Shown piece after piece: positions 8,615-18,000 of a stretch of 64,000 nucleotides of DNA. The position numbers and the translations under genes were made by a program. Every line of letters begins with the position of its first letter. The stretch's first letter is position 1. The DNA comes from UBA2365 sp964594045 (GTDB lineage Bacteria; Bacteroidota; Bacteroidia; Chitinophagales; Saprospiraceae), in contig CAZQKR010000007.1 of NCBI GenBank assembly GCA_964594045.1, forward strand, positions 62,001 through 126,000. The letters are read 5' to 3'. Under the pieces are notes generated by a model that did no database searches, had not been told where the DNA came from, and saw only the letters and a program-made list of their open reading frames with translations.

Positions 8615-11116
8615 ATGTTTACTCAACCAATTTTGAAACTTGTGAATTTTTATATGGTCCATTCAGGAAAAGAAGTTTATTTGGTATTTTTGTTGCTCAT
8701 ACTCAGTTGCCAGTGGGTAAACGGACAACGATCGGTGGAGAGAAAAAAGATTACTGCCATCAGAGTGCAGCAGCCACCTCAAATCGACGGGATCCTGAAT
8801 GATCCAGAATGGGAAAGCGCAGTGAAGTCAGGCGATTTCTTCCAGTATGAACCCCACAACGACAGAGAAGCCTCTTTTCCAACTGAAGTACGCATCCTTT
8901 ATGATGATTTTTCAGTTTATATCGGAGCACAGTTGTTTGATCCTGAACCAACAAGGATATTGACTGAACTCGGACTTCGCGATGCAGACAGCAAGCTGAA
9001 TGCAGACCAGTTCTGGGTCGATATCAATCCTTTCAACGACGGTGTTTACGGATTCCGATTTAAAGTTTCCGCTTCAGGGGTTCAGACCGATGTCAACCTC
9101 AACGGAGGTTCAGGAGGTGTCACTGATATCAAATGGGATGCGGTTTGGAAAAGCCGGGTTTCCCGGAATGCAGATGGCTGGACGGTTGAAATGGAGATCC
9201 CGTATGCGGCCCTCAGGTTTCCAAAGGGAAGTCTCCATGAATGGGGAATCAATTTTTGGAGAGAGATCAGGCGATCCAGGGAAACATCCAGCTGGAACCA
9301 TGTGGACAAAAGCCTGGACAGCCCGCTGACATTCATGGGTTTGCTGGGGGGAATGGAAGGTATAAAACCACCATTAAGACTGGCTTTTTATCCCTATGTT
9401 TCTGCCTATGTGGAAAAAGATCAGCTTCAGAACCCGTGGACCAGGAGTTTCAACGGAGGAATGGATATCAAGTATGGTCTGAATGAAAGTTTTACGCTTG
9501 ACATGACACTTATTCCTGATTTTGGCCAGGTGCAATCTGATGCCCTGGTGTTGAACCTGACACCCTTTGAAGTAAAATATGATGAAAAACGGCAGTTTTT
9601 TACAGAAGGGCTGGAATTGTACAACAAGGCAGACCTTTTTTATTCCAGACGCGTAGGCAGCAAACCCAAAGCCTATGGTACAGTTTATTCTAAACTAAAT
9701 GAAAATGAAATAGTTACATTCAACCCACTCGAAACCAGACTCCTGAATGCCGCTAAATTATCAGGAAGAACAAAAAGAGGACTGGGTATCGGGATTTTCA
9801 ACAGTATCACTGCTGAAAGCAGGGCGATCGTATTCGATTCCATAAAAAATCAAAACAGGTATATAGTGACCCAGCCATTGACCAATTACAACCTGGCGGT
9901 GTTGGACCAAAGCCTGCCCAATAATGGTTATTTAAGTCTGATCAATACCAATGTAAGTGGTGCTGGCTCAGATGATATGGCCAATGTAACGGGCACCGAA
10001 TTTTTACTGAGGGATAAAAGCAAAAGATTTGGTCTGAGTGCACAGGCTGCCATAAGCCAGCAATTCCGGGATGGTCAGAAAGCTACCTTTGGTCACAAAT
10101 ACGATATTTTCCTGGGTAAAACAGGCGGAACCTGGCAATACGGATACAACCGGGAGGTCATGAGTGACAGTTACGATCAAAATGATCTGGGTTTCCAGCA
10201 AAGCAACAACGAAACAGAGGATGAAATTTCATTGAGTTATAATATATACAAACCTTTCTGGAAAGTCATATTCACTTCAAGTCAGCTCAGCATGGAGTAT
10301 AACCGCTTGTATGAGCCCAATACTTTTACAGGAATGAGTATTGAGTATGATTTCAGAATGTTGTTTTTATCCAGGTTTTTTGTTTCAATTTGGGCCGGAC
10401 TGGAACCCTTGGGACGCCGGGATTATTTTGAACCCAGGGTAAAAGGCCGGTTCTACGAAACGGGTACTTCATACAGCTTTTATACTATGTATTCTTCGGA
10501 TTACAGAAAAAGAGTATTTGTAGATGGAACTTTCAGTTATGAACACGTCAGTTCAGCCGAGGATCTGAACAACTTCAGTTTAAATGTTATGCCAACTATC
10601 CGGCTTTCCGACCGTTTCAACATCTCCTACGGTTTGTATTACCAGCAAAAGCTGAATGATATAGGATATGTATCCCATTCAGATCCGTTCTTGATCATTT
10701 TTGGCCTGCGAAACAGTCCGACGACCTCCAACAGTATCAGGTCAAGTTATATTTTTAATAATGATCTATCAATTGATCTGAGTTTAAGACAGTATTGGTC
10801 TAGGGTTTTCTACAAGGGAAATTACTATTTGCTGAAAGAGAACGGCAGTCTGGACCAGATTGATCATAACGTGGACAACAGCAACATCAGTTATAATGCG
10901 ATCACCGTAGACCTCAAACTGATATGGAATTTTTCTCCGGGAAGCCAGTTGTCAGTTGTCTGGAAAAACCTGATCGATTCCAACCGGGACCAAATTCCGG
11001 ACTCATATTTTGAAAATCTTGCCGTTACATTCAGGCAACCTCAGACCAACAGCTTTTCCCTGAAGCTGCTGTACTATCTGGATTTTCAACAAGTTAAAAA
11101 GTTCGTTAAATCCTGA
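8615..11116 (+). CDS. DUF5916 outer-membrane protein with N-terminal CBM9-like domain
   Basis: An 833-residue exported protein. After a signal sequence ending near QWVNGQ, a CBM9-like sugar-binding-type domain (about residues 45-235) opens with PPQIDGILNDPEWE, the usual hallmark. The rest is the DUF5916 region, rich in alternating aromatic strands (for example YGLYYQQKLNDIGY) as in an outer-membrane beta-barrel, and ending in a strand (LKLLYYLDFQQ). The family is very common in Bacteroidota and its cargo is unknown. The start could also be the ATG at 8654, which would leave a shorter signal peptide. It follows the SDR gene closely on the same strand. Confidence 0.88.
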   Translation: MFTQPILKLVNFYMVHSGKEVYLVFLLLILSCQWVNGQRSVERKKITAIRVQQPPQIDGILNDPEWESAVKSGDFFQYEPHNDREASFPTEVRILYDDFSVYIGAQLFDPEPTRILTELGLRDADSKLNADQFWVDINPFNDGVYGFRFKVSASGVQTDVNLNGGSGGVTDIKWDAVWKSRVSRNADGWTVEMEIPYAALRFPKGSLHEWGINFWREIRRSRETSSWNHVDKSLDSPLTFMGLLGGMEGIKPPLRLAFYPYVSAYVEKDQLQNPWTRSFNGGMDIKYGLNESFTLDMTLIPDFGQVQSDALVLNLTPFEVKYDEKRQFFTEGLELYNKADLFYSRRVGSKPKAYGTVYSKLNENEIVTFNPLETRLLNAAKLSGRTKRGLGIGIFNSITAESRAIVFDSIKNQNRYIVTQPLTNYNLAVLDQSLPNNGYLSLINTNVSGAGSDDMANVTGTEFLLRDKSKRFGLSAQAAISQQFRDGQKATFGHKYDIFLGKTGGTWQYGYNREVMSDSYDQNDLGFQQSNNETEDEISLSYNIYKPFWKVIFTSSQLSMEYNRLYEPNTFTGMSIEYDFRMLFLSRFFVSIWAGLEPLGRRDYFEPRVKGRFYETGTSYSFYTMYSSDYRKRVFVDGTFSYEHVSSAEDLNNFSLNVMPTIRLSDRFNISYGLYYQQKLNDIGYVSHSDPFLIIFGLRNSPTTSNSIRSSYIFNNDLSIDLSLRQYWSRVFYKGNYYLLKENGSLDQIDHNVDNSNISYNAITVDLKLIWNFSPGSQLSVVWKNLIDSNRDQIPDSYFENLAVTFRQPQTNSFSLKLLYYLDFQQVKKFVKS

Positions 11117-11133
11117 TCAAAAAGCAAAAGTGT

Positions 11134-11775
11134 TTATCCTTTCATCGCTTTTGACGCCCGGAGCTGCGATATCAATTGTTTTCTGATGGCAGTCAGGCTT
11201 TCATGATGTATTCCATACGCTTTTTCACCGATTGTTCCAAATCTTGTTTTTGCGACTTGTCTGAATTCCGCTGAATTGAAAAAACGATCCAGAAGATTAC
11301 CAAAGCCGAGTAATTCGATCAGCAATCGGTTAGGAGTATCTGTTTTTCGACCGTAGATCAAAACTCTTTCCAGGATGGTCACATCAGATTTCAGGGTCTC
11401 AGACCTGTTGACACGATAGCGTTTAAACCATTTGATACCTAACCAAACCACAGGCTTAATGGAGATTTTGTGCTCGTTTTTAAGGTGAGTTATCTGTGCT
11501 TTATAAATCTTACTTGCTGAAAAGTTGAGTTTGGTGATCATCGTGGAAAGTTTTTTACCCTGAGCGCTGGAAAGTCTCTCAATCATATCATCCAGCACGG
11601 GATCACCTGTTAAGCCGGGAATGACATAAATTTTGCCTGAAATGATGGAAAGTTTTTCCAGCAAAACCAGGTCGTAGAGTATAGCAGCCAGGTGCAGTAG
11701 GCCGATGGAATTCTGTGCGCCCATATATCCGGTTACGGGATTAATGGCCAGTAATATCAACTTATCTTTAAGCAT
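11134..11775 (-). CDS. GPP34 (Golgi phosphoprotein 3-like) domain protein
   Basis: A 213-residue protein. The N-terminal block LILLAINPVTGYMG followed by IGLLHLAAILYDLVLLEKLSI and then PVLDDMIERLSS matches the helical GPP34 fold (loop, long helix, winged portion). In eukaryotes GOLPH3 binds phosphatidylinositol-4-phosphate at the Golgi. Bacterial relatives are thought to bind anionic lipids, but their role is not settled. The hydrophobic hairpin expected to insert into a membrane would fall around residues 175-195 and is not clearly visible. It follows the ribbon-helix-helix gene by 11 bp and is likely in the same operon. Convergent with DUF5916, 17 bp away. Confidence 0.75.
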   Translation of the reverse strand: MLKDKLILLAINPVTGYMGAQNSIGLLHLAAILYDLVLLEKLSIISGKIYVIPGLTGDPVLDDMIERLSSAQGKKLSTMITKLNFSASKIYKAQITHLKNEHKISIKPVVWLGIKWFKRYRVNRSETLKSDVTILERVLIYGRKTDTPNRLLIELLGFGNLLDRFFNSAEFRQVAKTRFGTIGEKAYGIHHESLTAIRKQLISQLRASKAMKG

Positions 11776-11786
11776 TTTTTCAAGTT

Positions 11787-11990
11787 TTATTTGTCGGCAT
11801 CAATGGATCGGTGAGGATCATCCTCAGGGTCAACCGGCTGGTTCATCCGGCCGGTCTCCCGCAAGGCTTTGTCTATGATCCATTCAATTTGTCCGTTGAC
11901 ACTACGAAATTCATCCGCAGCCCATTTTTCGAGTTTTTTCATCACATCCGGATGAAGTCTTAACACAAATGCTTTCTTTTTGGACATCAT
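11787..11990 (-). CDS. Arc-type ribbon-helix-helix protein
   Basis: A 67-residue protein. KKAFVLRLHPDVMKKLEKWA is a beta strand plus first helix of a ribbon-helix-helix DNA-binding fold, and FRSVNGQIEWIIDKALRE forms the second helix with the typical N-G-Q-I turn. Such dimers bind operators through the strand residues. Members of this subgroup are often annotated as Arc-like or as antitoxin-like, but there is no toxin gene beside it here. It sits between the SPFH gene (198 bp upstream) and the GPP34 gene (11 bp downstream), so it may control that cluster. The acidic tail (residues 52-67) is not conserved in the fold. Confidence 0.8.
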   Translation of the reverse strand: MMSKKKAFVLRLHPDVMKKLEKWAADEFRSVNGQIEWIIDKALRETGRMNQPVDPEDDPHRSIDADK

Positions 11991-12188
11991 TCTGTATGTT
12001 CCTGATTTTTGTTGGTCCGATCGCCAACATCCAAATCAATTTTACTCTGATAAATGTTTAACTCAATTCGGATTTTGAATGCAGAACTCCGATCATCGAT
12101 TTTGGAAGCTCTAAAGCAACCCGCTATTTTAAACTTTGATAGACTTAATTCGTCGACCAGAATCTAACGGTTCACTGTTCACCCGAAA

Positions 12189-13043
12189 CTACTGATGCAA
12201 CGTGCCGGTATTGATCACAGGACTGGCGTCTTTGTCAGAACAAAGCACCACCATCAGGTTGCTGACCATGGCTGCTTTCTTTTCTTCATCCAGTTCGATG
12301 ATCTGTTTTTGAGATAATTGCTCCAAAGCCATCTCCACCATGCTTACGGCTCCTTCGACGATTTTTTGTCTGGCAGCAACAATGGCAGAAGCCTGCTGCC
12401 TGCGCAACATAGCCCCTGCGATCTCAGAAGCATAAGCCAGGTAGGCAATACGTGATTCCATCACATGAATACCGGCAATTTCCAGGCGCTCACTCAATTC
12501 ATCCTCCAGTTGCTGATTGACCTCCTCACCTCCTGATCTCAAAGAGATCTCTTCCTGGGCATCATCAAAATTGTCATAAGGATACGCTCCGGCCAATTTT
12601 CTGATGGCCGCCTCGCTTTGAATGTCCACAAAACGGATGTAATCATCCACTTCAAAAGCCGCTTTAAAGGTGTTTTCCACACGCCAGACCAGTACAATTC
12701 CAATCATGATCGGGTTACCGATCTTGTCGTTTACCTTGATCGGATCACTGTTGAGATTGCGGGCACGCAATGAAATTTTCTTGCGTGTAAAAAACGGATT
12801 GATCCAGTAAAAACCGTTTTTCTTTACTGTTCCGGAATACTTTCCAAACAAAACCAGGACAACGGATTCGTTTGGATTGACAACCATTAATCCGATCCAG
12901 CAAAACAGATCCACGATCAGCAACAATAACCATAAGGGGTTTACTGTGGTTACCGTCATAAAAATGGTGACTCCGATCAAACCAAGGGCTACCAGGACAC
13001 CCACATAACCCATAACGGGTGACATTTTTCTTTCTTTTTCCAT
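12189..13043 (-). CDS. SPFH/Band 7 (stomatin/prohibitin-like) membrane protein
   Basis: A 284-residue membrane scaffold. Two hydrophobic segments lie at about residues 9-30 and 35-53, followed by the SPFH domain (about 58-230) opening with NPNESVVLVLFGKYSGTVKKNG and including GNPIMIGIVLVWRV. A helical tail rich in Ala/Glu (AMLRRQQASAIVAARQKIVEGA) supports oligomerisation, as in flotillins. SPFH proteins organise membrane domains and often help proteases or stress responses. The start could be the ATG at 13025. The downstream partners are the RHH and GPP34 genes, which suggests a shared job at the membrane (inference). Confidence 0.9.
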   Translation of the reverse strand: MEKERKMSPVMGYVGVLVALGLIGVTIFMTVTTVNPLWLLLLIVDLFCWIGLMVVNPNESVVLVLFGKYSGTVKKNGFYWINPFFTRKKISLRARNLNSDPIKVNDKIGNPIMIGIVLVWRVENTFKAAFEVDDYIRFVDIQSEAAIRKLAGAYPYDNFDDAQEEISLRSGGEEVNQQLEDELSERLEIAGIHVMESRIAYLAYASEIAGAMLRRQQASAIVAARQKIVEGAVSMVEMALEQLSQKQIIELDEEKKAAMVSNLMVVLCSDKDASPVINTGTLHQ

Positions 13044-13236
13044 AATAATTGATTTAATATCATTTTGATATCACAAAGATATATTATTTAGAAGTGGATG
13101 TCAAGGGTTTTTTCTCGGATTTCTATCAAAGTGGTAAAAATTTCGACAAAATCCTGTATAAATTTGTTTACAATATGCCAACCGGAATTTCCTGTATTTG
13201 AAACAGGTTCATTAGATTTACAGCTAAAACAGAAGT

Positions 13237-14655
13237 ATGAGACACTGGTTATTTTTCCTGGTATTAATTTGTGGAAATGTTCTTTTTGCCGCAACGGTGA
13301 CCATCACGGTCAATGATCTGCCCCAAAACCATCCCTGGGAGGATCCTGTTTATATCGCTGGGGATTTCAACAACTGGAATCCGGGAAGTGATGAACATAA
13401 GTTGACTTTGAATGATAACAATACCTATTCAATTACCCTGACAGGGACAGGCAAGATCAATTTTAAATTTACCCGGGGTTCCTGGGCAAAAGTGGAAAAA
13501 GGAGCCAACTGTGCTGAGCTGGCCAACCGCTCATTCACCTATGGGAGCAGCCAGCAATATACTGCAAAGGTGGTATTGTGGGCAGACATGTGCGGAGGAA
13601 CGCATACAGCTCAGCCCAATGTCAGTGTGCTGAGTGATACATTTTATATGCCTCAGCTCAACCGCTACCGGAGGATCTGGGTATATCTGCCTCCTGATTA
13701 CGATACCAGCCAGCAAAAATATCCTGTTTTGTATATGCATGACGGCCAAAATCTCTTTGATGCGTTCTACTCTTTTGCTGGAGAGTGGGAAATTGATGAA
13801 ACCCTCAATAAGCTCTTCATGGAAAACGGAAAGAAGTGCATTGTCGTGGGTATAGACAATGGAGGAACACACCGGATCAACGAATATTCGCCCTGGATCA
13901 ACCCTGCTTATGGTGGGGGACAGGGACATCTGTATGCACGGTTTTTGGTTGAGACGCTGAAACCACACATTGACAGTTTATACCGAACCCTGCCTGACAG
14001 GGAAAATACCGGGATCATGGGCAGTTCAATGGGTGCACTGATCTCGTTTTACACGGGGTTAAAATACCAGAACGTGTTCTCCAAAATCGGGGTTTTTTCT
14101 CCCTCATTCTGGTTTTCGCCCTCATGTTACAGTTTTGCTTCGGAAACGGAAAAAACAGCAGACATGCGCATTTATTTTCTTGCAGGCGGGCAGGAAAACG
14201 GTGTGGCGGAACACTGCAACCGGATGATGGATACCCTTTCCGAAGCGGGATATACAACTGAAGAAATGCTTTTAAAAACTGTGCCCAATGGCCAGCACAG
14301 CGAATGGTTCTGGCGGCAGGAGTTCAGATCTGCTTTTGAGTGGCTGTTCAGTCAGTATACCGGGCTGGGAAAAACCGGTAAAAGTTCCGGGTATATCAAA
14401 CCCTTGTTTCCAAATCCGACTACCGGAATCGTGTATATCAGACCAGAAAAGGACATCAAAGGGGATTTTTTTGTGAGTCATGTGATGCTCCAATCCATCA
14501 CCGGAAAGCTCAGGATCACCGTACCTCTGGATCAACTGGATGATTTACTGGCCGTGGACCTGACAGACGTCCCTGACGGAATGTATGTCTTGAGTCTGCA
14601 GATCGGGGGCAAACAGGACAGTCACCTGGTGATGAAAAACGCTGTTTTCAATTGA
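13237..14655 (+). CDS. secreted alpha/beta-hydrolase (esterase) with N-terminal starch-binding-like domain and T9SS tail
   Basis: A 472-residue exported esterase. After a short signal peptide (ends near VLFAA) there is a beta-sandwich of CBM20/CBM48 type: VYIAGDFNNWNPGS is the usual sugar-binding loop. An esterase D / enterochelin-esterase-like alpha/beta hydrolase domain follows (about 130-375). Its nucleophile elbow is GSSMG with Ser264, and the catalytic His is probably in NGQHSEWFW near residue 352. YMHDGQNLFD is typical of this group. The C-terminus (FPNPTTGIVYI onward, ~80 residues) is a T9SS sorting domain. The natural ester (acyl sugar, feruloyl or siderophore type) cannot be told from sequence. 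Confidence 0.88.
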   Translation: MRHWLFFLVLICGNVLFAATVTITVNDLPQNHPWEDPVYIAGDFNNWNPGSDEHKLTLNDNNTYSITLTGTGKINFKFTRGSWAKVEKGANCAELANRSFTYGSSQQYTAKVVLWADMCGGTHTAQPNVSVLSDTFYMPQLNRYRRIWVYLPPDYDTSQQKYPVLYMHDGQNLFDAFYSFAGEWEIDETLNKLFMENGKKCIVVGIDNGGTHRINEYSPWINPAYGGGQGHLYARFLVETLKPHIDSLYRTLPDRENTGIMGSSMGALISFYTGLKYQNVFSKIGVFSPSFWFSPSCYSFASETEKTADMRIYFLAGGQENGVAEHCNRMMDTLSEAGYTTEEMLLKTVPNGQHSEWFWRQEFRSAFEWLFSQYTGLGKTGKSSGYIKPLFPNPTTGIVYIRPEKDIKGDFFVSHVMLQSITGKLRITVPLDQLDDLLAVDLTDVPDGMYVLSLQIGGKQDSHLVMKNAVFN

Positions 14656-14748
14656 ATTTATACTGCTGAATTGGTATCCGGTAAAATGAAATGATTCTAT
14701 CCAATAATAAAGCTTGCTTATTTGAATAAAAAAACTTGAGCGCGGATA

Positions 14749-14778
14749 TTTGTAAAATAAAAAAAACAGCTATTTTTG
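14749..14778 (+). promoter_or_regulatory. promoter of tRNA-Gln
   Basis: TTTG at 14749-14752 and TATTTTTG at 14771-14778 fit the Bacteroidota -33/-7 consensus (TTTG, TAnnTTTG) with an 18-bp spacer. The -7 box ends 16 bp before the first tRNA base. Confidence 0.6.
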
Positions 14779-14794
14779 CACCCTCAATGGATTT

Positions 14795-14870
14795 TGTCCC
14801 ATGGTGTAACTGGCAACACGTCTGATTTTGGTTCAGAAGAGTCTAGGTTCGAGCCCTAGTGGGACAACCA
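14795..14870 (+). tRNA. tRNA-Gln (anticodon TTG)
   Basis: A full cloverleaf can be drawn: acceptor TGTCCCA pairs with TGGGACA, the anticodon stem TCTGA/TCAGA encloses the loop TTTTGGT (anticodon TTG, reads CAA/CAG), and the T arm contains GGTTCGAGCCC. The discriminator A and an encoded CCA end the gene at 14870. Its own promoter and terminator flank it. Confidence 0.96.
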
Positions 14871-14879
14871 AAGATCCTC

Positions 14880-14912
14880 ATCCCTGATCTGTGAAGGTCA
14901 GGGATTTTTTTT
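14880..14912 (+). terminator. terminator of tRNA-Gln
   Basis: An 8-bp stem (ATCCCTGA / TCAGGGAT) with a 10-nt loop and a run of eight T, 9 bp after the tRNA CCA. Confidence 0.88.
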
Positions 14913-15079
14913 GTATAATTTGTAGTTTATCAAGATTTGGATCAAAATTATTTTTTTTGATCCAACAGCTTTTTAACTATAGCTTGACAATTAAGTGATA
15001 ACTTTTGTTGGTTATATTTTGATTTTATCAATTATCCTTCAATCGTTAACCAAAAGATTTATAATGAGGGCCTATCGTT

Positions 15080-18000
15080 TTACCTAAAAAGAGGTGCATC
15101 CTGACATTCACATTCACACTCTACTTCTCCTTTTGCAATAAAAACACTCACTTTTTTCTTTTTACCAGGATTGTATATATCCTCGATTTCTATTTTAGGT
15201 CCGTCTGTAACAGAATAGCTCTTAACGGTTGCTTTTACAGCACATATTTCATCCTTATCCTTACAACGCATTGTATGGCAGAATAACCGATGAAATGCAA
15301 CAGCCTGGCAAAAGAACTCAGCTTCTCTTTCAAAAGAAGATCGTAGCATTCTCTTTTCCAGTGTTGAGCTGAAATCCTCATCATCACGATCATATTGTCT
15401 GTGAACCTCCAATACACCTGATGTTTTTCCTGCACACAGAGGCTTACAATTTTGTTCATCCTGTGGCTTTTTATTACCATCTTCCTTCTGTTTCTTTTCC
15501 TTATCATCGATATTTTGTGGATCATGCGGATCCTGATCCGCGCCAAGATTTAATGCAGTGGATGGATCATAAACCTGTATCCATCCGGAATTGCTTTCAT
15601 CATCAAAATATGTACCGACCACTTGGGAATATGACATGCCTTCAAATTCTTTCCTGTCATTTACCCATGATCCAAGTAAATTGGTATTCAACCCAAATTC
15701 ATCGTAATCAGCAGCAGCCAGAATTGCGGCTGCCTGATCCAATTGAAGGGACGTGCTGGCAAAACCATCATAGTAGTAATAGCCGATAATGCTGCTCTTA
15801 AAAATACTCAGTTCCGGGTTATAATAGCAGGCCGGCGTTCCTGATAAATCAAATTCTTCCAATAACTGATTACCTGCAGATAATAGATAGGTCGTGATTC
15901 CCAATGAGGATTTCATCAGAATATTGCCTAATGCTGAATAAGCGTATTCCACGGTAACAGAAGGCATAGCAACCGCAAGCAATTCATTTTCATACCCATA
16001 GGAATAAGTAGTGATATCACCCAGGATGTCTGTCACCGTCAGACGGTTCCCATTGTCATCATTGGAAAATGTCACCCCACCGGCCTTCTGAAGAAATCCA
16101 TCCTCATTGTAAATATATAACTCGGCAATCCCGCCTGAAGTTTTGGATTCCCTTTCACCACCGGGCAAATAAGTATATTCATTAAGCGTTCCCAGTGGTA
16201 AAGTAAATTCCGAGATCAATTCATTTCTGTCGCTGTATGCCAACTGAACATTCGTTCCGTCAAGGTGCCACTCTGATGTTTTATTGCCGTTGGCATCATA
16301 GGCATATTGAAAAGATTGATAAAGCGTACCCCAATTAAAAATTTCAGATATAATACAATTATTTCCGGGATTTTCATCACCCGGAGCATTGACGCATGTT
16401 TCAAGCGTATAACTTCCGGGTTCGCTCAGATCTACCGGTTGCAAAAAGGTAAAATTGACCGTCTCTGCCGGATTGATGGTCATTTCCACCCATTGAATAA
16501 ACCCTATTCCCTCAAAGGTATAGGAGGCCTCAAATGCATCTACCGGGATCTCTCCGAAATTGGATATTTGAATAGTTACGGGTTGTATCCCCAGACCATA
16601 TCCTGATACAGGTTCAATCAACCCGGTAACAGCCAGATCGTTGACAAACATAGCAGGATTTGAAGCGAAAGCCATTGTTGTGGATTCATCCGGATCAGGT
16701 CCGGCAGGGGGCGGTGGAAGCGATGGTGTTGTACGGGTAACAACTGACAATACACGCCCGTTGGCATCATAGGCGGTCAAGGTAGAAACCCCGTTTGGGT
16801 AATCCACAACTGTTTGATTACCAATTCCATCGTATTGCATGGTGGTCACACCACCATTTTGATCTGTAATCCGGATCACCCGGTTGTCATCGTCATAGGT
16901 ATTGGTAATGGTACCTGAAGTAGAAGTGGTGGTGAGTACATTTCCGTTAGGATCCAATGTATAGCTGATGGTTTTTGTAAAAGTACCATAATTGGTGACT
17001 TTGGAAATTATTTCACCGTTTGTATCATAGGTAAAACTGATCGTTTCTCCAATTCCTCCGGTATTGACTGTTTGCAAAAGGTTGCCATTGTTGTCATAAG
17101 TGTAATTGATCGTTTCTCCATCCGGATATAGGGTTTGGATGATCTCATCCCGTGCATTATAGGTGTAGTTTATGGAATTGAGGTTCGCATCCGTTTTTTT
17201 CAGGATATTACCCATTCCATCCAGAACATATACGGTCTGATTGCCCAGGGGCGAGGTAATATTTACCAATCGGTCAAGATCATCATATAAATAGAACGAT
17301 ACATTATTGTTTTTGTCTGTTATTGAAGTCCTGTTACCGTTATTGTCATAACCATAATACTCAGAAAAGTTCAGCGGATCTTTTTCACTCAGCAATAAGC
17401 AGCAACTGTAAGTCCAGGTGGTGGTATGCCCGTTTTTATCGGTGAATCCGGTTCTCTGGCCTTTGGCGTTGTAGCTTGTGGTTTCGGTGGAACTGAGTGG
17501 GTCAGTGGTCGCAATCAGTCGATCCATGCAATCGTAGGTGAATGTTGTGGTATTCCCGTTTTTATCCGTAAATCCGACCTGGTTTCCGTTTTCGTCATAA
17601 GCATGGGATTCAGTGTATCCAAGTGGACTTGTGGTGCTGAGCAGTCTGTTAAGCTTGTCGTAGCTCAGAGTAGTGGCATTGCCTTTCCTGTCCATTTTGC
17701 TGATCATGTTACCTGCCCCGTCGTATACATATTGTTCTGAATGCCCCGAGGGAAAGGTTGTAATGGTTTTACGGTTGACCTTATCGTAGGTATGGGTGGT
17801 GACGTTGCCGTTCTTATCCGTTTTACCTGTGATATTCCCGACACCGTCGTAAGCGTAGGATTCAACTGCTGAGGCAGGATCAGTAATCTGGGTGATGCGG
17901 TTAATTGCATCATAGGTATATGATGTTGCGTGTCCGTTTTTATTCGTGTGGGTAAGTACATTTCCCACCGGATCATAGGAGTAGGATTCAGAAATACCCA

